From Pipra filicauda (lineage: Eukaryota > Chordata > Aves > Passeriformes > Pipridae): a DNA stretch of 64,000 nt. The position numbers and the translations under genes are program-made. Positions 57,931 to 64,000 of the stretch are shown in pieces. The stretch spans positions 5,152,721-5,216,720 of the forward strand of contig NW_024104998.1 in NCBI RefSeq assembly GCF_003945595.2, given 5' to 3'. The notes beneath the pieces are model-generated. The model saw only the letters and a list, made by a program, of their open reading frames with translations. It did no database searches and was not told the DNA's origin. The stretch's first letter is position 1. Every line of letters begins with the position of its first letter.

Positions 57931-60728
57931 CAGACTTACTAAGCTTTTTGGGGAGGCACTTGATGTGTTCCTGTGAAATCGTGTTTCTCCTGTTTGATGC
58001 ACAGAGAGATTGACACTCCTTTCTGCAGGCCGGGCTTTTCCTCTGGCCACTCCAGGCTGTCTATCATGTTTCTCTGCACTGCACTTTGCTGCAGATTCTA
58101 GAATAGTCCTGAGAGGGAGAACAGCACTCAGGATGCATAGAATTCTGAATATACCTATTTTTATGTCCCATTTTTATGCATCACTGTTCAAAACAACTCA
58201 CTGACAGGCCACACTTGTGGTGGCTTCCCTCCCTTACACTACTGCTTTGAAAGATCATGTCCTCCTCCTGGACAGACAAAACATCCCTTCCAACATCCTT
58301 TCTGCAGTTCATTTCAAACATACCACCTCACCAAACACAGAAAAGACAAAGTGAGACTGCAAGTCTCCTGTCTTCAATAGCCTATACCTTTTTCTCTGAC
58401 CTGTAACACCTGTAACTTATTTCTTCTGATTATTTGGAAAGGCTGGTAAGAAACCAGCCTTTTTTGTTTAGAGTGTGCCCATTTAGAAACCAGTGTGATA
58501 CTTGAGAAATCACGGCAATTTTATGAGTCTGAAGCAATTTTATAGTCTGAGCATGCCATTGTTGTCCAGGTAAATCATTCAAGAAGATGCTATTCTTGTA
58601 CTGAAATGAAGCACGTGCGTTTATCTGCATAAATAAATAAATGCAGTGCAGCGAGGAAGACTAGTCTGTCATAAAAATAGCAACTACCTTTCAGAATCAA
58701 ACATTTCAGTGAACATTAAGAAAGCCAGTTTTCAGAAGTGTCCTTGGCATTTAAGGGCTGTGACTCACTTTGTCAGTCTTCTGACTGTAGAACTATTCAG
58801 TGCCAAACCATCCAGAAGACCTGGATGCAAACTGAAAAACACCCATATTCAATATAAATGTTATAGGTGCCCCATCTATCGACATACAGAATTTGGGGTA
58901 ATGTAAATCAGTAAATGGAGCAAGAATTTGCAAATGAAAAAAACAGGACAAAGGGTCAGAGAGGAGCAACTCAGCTGCCCCTCCAGCGCACCTGTGCAAA
59001 TCTGTGCACAAGTTCCAAGCACCAAAAAGCACAAAGGGTGTGAGTGCCAAAGCTTATTTGGGATACTAAACTCCAGGATGGGCAAGGAATCCCTAAAAGG
59101 AGATTCTCTTCCCCAAAGACATCTGTCTTGGAAGAATCCTTGTGTTTAAACAAATTAGTTTGGTAATAAAAAGAGAAAAGTACAGATTTTACAAAATCAA
59201 GCACTGCAGTGCAAGAAAATTAGCACTTTAAAATATTATAATCTGCCTACCTCTCATAATAAATGACAATTGTTATACAGTTCAAGAACTAATAATTTTT
59301 CCTATTTTGGTCTAAGTCTGACCCATTGTTTTTGCTCTTAACCTGATTACCCTCAAAGGAAACCGTGAAGTTGACAGAACAGTAAGAACTGTTTCCTTCT
59401 TTATGTAGTCCTAAAATAAATCACACAAGACGTCACAGAAAAAAATCACTGCTACTTCCTGAAATCAAGCTGTGTTCACAACTGGAACCAGATGCATAAC
59501 AAAACAAAGTTGAGCCTTTCCCCTTTTTCTGTATGAATTCCTCAACATAGAACTGATATCTCTAGACTCCTGAAAATAATTTTCATCCTCCTTGAGAGAG
59601 TACTTAAGTGCTTGCAAGAGTGAAACAGGAAAAATGATGTGACATTTTGTAAGACAATCAGCTGTTGCTTGGCAGGCACCACTGGGCAGCTCCTGATTTA
59701 TTGCAGCCTGTTCATACCTTTAACAGTTGACATGGCATTTTAGTTTGGATTTATTTTCAGAATGACACTAAAAGTATAATATTGAGGGCAATAGCCTCCT
59801 GACCTGTTTCCAACCACATCTGGTGGTAGAATGAATATCTGTTAAGTTAAAGATCTCAACATCTAATTTCCTGAAAGTTCCATTGGAATCAGTGTTAGAA
59901 TAGGGAGGGGCTGTGGGAAAGGCCTAGCCTTCTCAGACACCCAGAACAGTCAATAAGCAGGTACAGACCTGCTGTGAGCCAGGCTTCATCAGTTCACCTG
60001 CTCACAGATCCTTGCCATTTCCCAAGTTTTACCCTTCAGCCCACCTTTTAGATGTGGCAATGCAAAAACAACATTCTGCCTGCCTCAGTTTAAAGTTTAA
60101 GAAGACAGATACAGTTACTTATATTGTACATTAATAAGGTGTTTTCATCCCACACGTGGCCTCTGTGCCATGAGGGTCTCTCCCTGGCATTTCCTGGCTT
60201 GGCAGGGCTTTGAGTTCAACCTGCTCTGAGAAGGATGCACCTAGCTGTCACCTAGCAACATGGAGGTGGATTTTGAAATTAAGATATTTGTGATAGGATA
60301 TTCTGATCCTTTTTTGCACCTTTCTTTCGATTGGATAAAACTGACTTAGGAAAATGATGCAAATAAATGAGAGTAATGTTATTGCACAGAAGGGATCATC
60401 AAAATGTAGGACTGAGTAAGCATTAAAAGGCTTGAAAGAAATACTGCTTTTCCCTTAGAGTCTTTGAAATGGTTGTGGAAATAAATTACTGTGAAAAAGC
60501 ATATGTGGAATTAATGATTCTTGTGTTTTTGCACCACTCATGTAAAATGCATATCAGGTAGCATGCATTGTGCACAAATTGGCAAGGAGAAGGAGAAAAT
60601 TAATCTTCATGCTCACTACATATACAGCAAGGAGTAATGAATTTAAACAGCAGGTAAGGATATTTGAGTTGATCCTAGCAGCAAAGGTCAGATGATACTT
60701 TCAAACTCCCACCCAGAACCACCTCTGA

Positions 60729-61165
60729 TAATCATAGTCCACAGAACTGTTTAGGTTCAAAGGGACTTTGAAGATCATCTATTTCTAACCACTTTACCAT
60801 GGGCAGGGACACCTTACACTAGACCAGGTTGCTCAGAGCTCCATCCAGCCTGGCCTTAAACACTTCCAGGGATGGGGCATCCACAGCTTCTCTGGGCAAC
60901 ATGTTCCAGTGCCTCGCCACCTACACAGTAAAGAATTTCTCCCTCATATCTTATCTAAATCTACCATCTTTCAGATTAAGGCCATTCCCCCTTGTCCTAT
61001 CACTACATGCCCTTCAAAAAGTCCCTCTCCAGCTCTCTTGTTGGCCCTGGAATTCTGGACTAAGGTCTCCCAGAAGCCTTCTCTTCTCAGGGCTGAACAA
61101 CCTCCATTCTCTTAGCCTGTCTTTACAGGAGAGCTGTTCCAGCCCTCTGATTATCATGATAGTGC
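60729..61165 (-). mobile_element. CR1 LINE, about 440-bp 3' fragment
   Basis: Reading + strand sequence: 'aatcatagtccacagaactg', 'ccatgggcagggacacctta', 'tccagggatggggcatccac', 'ccccttgtcctatcactaca' and 'gttccagccctctgattatc' are successive blocks of the reverse-complemented CR1 3' region. It is the longest CR1 copy in the window, antisense and 5' truncated. Confidence 0.95.
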
Positions 61166-62234
61166 ACCCCACATCATTTTCCTGGTCATTGGAAGGATTT
61201 GCTAATTAGAGTGGACTTGCTGACACCTGCAACTTATTCTGTGTATTGGAAATAAAGCAGAGTGCAATGGGAACTCCGTGCTCAGGTGGTCTCTAACATA
61301 TCATGGCATCTAGGCAAAACCACAAGTCAGAGCAATACCAACTGTATTATGTTGGGCTGGTGATGCAAAAAGGTACATAATTTTAATTTTGTATTTTAGT
61401 GGAAATCATTTACTTTCATCATTCTGGCTGGGAGAAACATATTATGGAATAAAGGTAAATTCCTTCTGACTGCCAGACACCCAAACTAGATGCCTTTTTA
61501 AGAAAGACTCCATCATCTTCCAGAGAAGATGGAGTGTCCTTTATCTAAACTGTTAATTTTTGCTGCTGAAAGGGTATCCAAAATTAATATCTTTGTAAAT
61601 ATGAATATCTCAAATGAGTTGATTTAGACTTAGGCCGAATAGCCTATTTATTAACTAGTATGACATTTTGTTCCACTTAAAGAAGGTCATTGCATATTAT
61701 AAAAAACAATCTCTGTAATTCAGGTCAGTATAGGATTGTTTCACTGAAAAATTTCCAGAACTAGTGTAGAAACAGTTTGCCTTTTGATTTTCATATTCAT
61801 TAAATTCTTTCTGACAGTAACATCCTAATCAGCCCAGGAATCTGCATTTTTTCTGTTTCAAAGGTACACACCTGAAAAGGAAGCCTTAGGGCTAATTCAA
61901 CAGTAAAATACGTAAATCACTAAATTGGAAAACCACATGATTGCAAATTAGTACAAATTATCTCTGAGGACTAGAAAATTTGCACACCATTAATATGCAA
62001 GTAATCCACCCATTAATGTGTAGTACATTATTATTTTGACAACTTTTACAAAAGAATGCTCTCTGATTGCTGTCTACACGCTATTATTGGGTCATAGACA
62101 ATGCTGAGCAGTACAGCCAGCTATTTTCTGAACAGTTTTTCTGGATGCAAAACAAAATTTTTTATGAATTAAAAATATTATTATGACATATAATTACAGA
62201 ACAGTTTAAAAAGAAAGACTTTGAAGAGCTCTCT

Positions 62235-62425
62235 GTTTCATGGAATAGTTGAGACCGGCTGGGGCTCCTTCATGTTGTTTGGTCCTGCCTCCTGTTCCTC
62301 ATATTTGAAGACCTCTGAAGATGGAGACTTCGGAACCTCTCTGGGCAACCTGTCCCACTGTTCCACCACCCCATCACGAAAAAGCACACAACTTTTTCTG
62401 TCTGATAGTATAATTCCTGCATAAG
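62235..62425 (-). mobile_element. Diverged CR1 LINE fragment
   Basis: 'catggaatagttgagaccgg', 'gaagatggagacttcggaac' and 'ctctctgggcaacctgtccc' resemble reverse-complemented CR1 of a more diverged subfamily. Confidence 0.75.
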
Positions 62426-63837
62426 CCACATTCACCTGTTCTTACTTTCATGCATAATGCTAAACATTAAAACATACAGTTTTAAAAGGAGTTACATTTA
62501 AAGGTTTGAGCTCCCCGGAGCAGACTAGTATACTATGGATATTCAGAGGAAATATGACAAGAAAACTCCAAACCCAACATGAAAGGTCTCTGCAAGGCTG
62601 CCCAGGGGTAGCAAGCAAGTGGTGAAAATGAGTCCTATCTACTGACATTAGCTAAACCAGTGTCTGGTTTAGCTGCATGTCTTTCAAGGCTAAGCCTGCT
62701 GGAGGGTGTCCCATTCACAGCACATTGTGCTCCTCCACTGTTCCCAGCATCACCATAGAGCTGAATCAGCCTCTCCTGGCCAACTGTCCTCAGTTTACAT
62801 ACTGAGCATGACACCCTATGATATGGAATATCTTTTTGTCACATTCAGGTCAGCTGTCCTGGCTCTGCTCCTTGCCAGTTTCTTGTGGACCTGCTCAGTG
62901 ACAGTGTGGAAAACTCAAAAGTCCTTGACTCAGGGCAAGTGCTGCTTAGCAACAACTAAAACTTCAGTATGTTAATAATGTTAGTCTCATAGTGAATCCA
63001 AAACACAGCTCTGCACCACCTACTAGGAAGAAAATTAACTTTATCCCATCTGAAACCAAGATAACACTGCAGGTCTCAAAAGGATTTATACAGTCTGTAA
63101 AAATGTGCAGGAGTAGCCCTTTCTTAACTAGTGAAAACATTTCAGGGACAGGACATATCCTTGTTATAAAGGATACATGTCAAGAAATAAAAATTAACCA
63201 CCACAGAAGAGCACAGAGAGAGAATGTTCTCCAGCTTGTCCTAGAAAAAATTTTGCTTACCTTTAAAACTAAGTGCATATGATTTTATTTTATCTTAATC
63301 TATACCTATTTAGCAAAAACCCCACTCTTTACCAAAAAGTATACTGTATCACCAAAGAAGCTGTCAATAGTTGCTCATAATTTGGTGGTCCTAAATGCTC
63401 TGTAACACTCCTAATTTCTTTCCCAGAATTCTGTCTCCCTTTAAAGCATTGCTCTTGCATAAAACAGAGCATCAAACATGTCAAATTTTACATCTGCTAT
63501 GTAAGAATAACTATTTTTGGCATAGACAAAGAATGCTAGCTGCCAAGTGATTCAATCCATACCCATACAGTTTGCATCCCCTGCCCATCTCAAACATAAG
63601 AACTAGATAAAATGTGACTGTCGAACTATGTTTCAGCTATTTATGCACAACACCTGCTCAAAAGAACAGAAGGAATGTGCTCTTGGTATAAGTTACTGCT
63701 TGGTTTGTTCATAACACCCTATGACACAATCACAAGCTTTCAGACATACAAATGTTATCGTGACTAAGTATGAAAAATAAGCTTCAATCCTGACATAAAT
63801 ATGTACCTAGTAGGGATTATATTACCTAAAGAGGGCG

Positions 63838-63892
63838 AGTATATTTATATAATATCTATATTATAATAATATAATTATATATTACTAATATC
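63838..63892. repeat. AT-only low-complexity palindromic tract
   Basis: Imperfect tataat and attata units that can fold on themselves. No element is recognised. Confidence 0.7.
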
Positions 63893-64000
63893 AGAATTGT
63901 TCCCTACTCCCGTAAAAGAGAAAGACAATATCTGACTTCAGAGGGACTGTCAAGAGTAACAGCAATTAATGACTGACAGCACTCGCTACCTGAGGGTACT

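Larger units (their letters stand above)
51961..64000. other. Region upstream of RGS20, no gene recognised
   Basis: 12 kb of ordinary AT-rich sequence. It contains CR1 copies near 52960, 60729 and 62235, a direct repeat pair (52040 and 53330), simple repeats, and unidentified coding-like blocks at 56340-57930. I looked for exons of the neighbouring V-ATPase gene ATP6V1H on the + strand and found none. Confidence 0.7.

Noticed and set aside
60829..61209. 126-codon + strand frame
   Set aside because: It is the reverse complement of a CR1 3' region, not a gene.
51961..64000. Exons of ATP6V1H, the neighbour expected from human gene order
   Set aside because: No + strand segment resembling the V-ATPase H subunit was found; its coding exons probably lie beyond the window.

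Overview
The window is vertebrate nuclear DNA, almost certainly from a bird. Coding exons are short and split by introns with GT-AG (once AT-AC) borders, and the repeats include several CR1-type LINE fragments: 3'-end segments with the 'ccatgggcaggga' block and 'attctatg'-like ends. There are no prokaryotic signals. Most open reading frames over 60 codons in the window are chance.

Two protein-coding genes lie tail to tail. TCEA1, encoding transcription elongation factor TFIIS, is on the + strand. Exon 1 lies upstream of the window; nine later coding exons run from 2990 to the stop at 24079 and encode about 281 residues. RGS20, encoding the RGSZ1-type regulator of G protein signalling, is on the - strand. 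Its stop is at 30876, and five coding exons reach back to a first exon at 49605-49703 inside a CpG island. The RGS20-TCEA1 tail-to-tail order matches the arrangement I recall from human 8q11. About 5.7 kb separates the likely 3' ends.

Region by region: 1-24079 TCEA1 introns and exons; 24080-24400 its likely 3' UTR; 24400-30150 intergenic with one CR1 scrap; 30147-49703 RGS20, including a 12 kb first intron that holds a non-LTR retrotransposon fragment (about 40546-41170) and a degenerate 35-bp tandem array with four AP-1 motifs (47418-47760); about 48960-51960 a GC-rich CpG island with (GT)n, (GA)n and inverted GGACG/CGTCC arrays; 51960-64000 upstream of RGS20, with CR1 copies, a 77-bp direct repeat pair and unidentified coding-like fragments near 56340-57930.

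The most notable points are: (1) TCEA1 intron 19048-19874 is an AT-AC, U12-type (minor spliceosome) intron, and the exact borders restore the conserved protein; (2) RGS20 exon 1 is identifiable in the CpG island, with a GTAAGT donor in phase with exon 2; (3) a second phase-compatible candidate exon lies at 50979-51329, possibly the bird counterpart of the long-isoform exon; (4) a retrotransposon reverse-transcriptase C-terminus is open over 175 codons; (5) the AP-1-bearing tandem array in RGS20 intron 1. Gene assignments rest on recognising the protein sequences by eye; no search or alignment was run.
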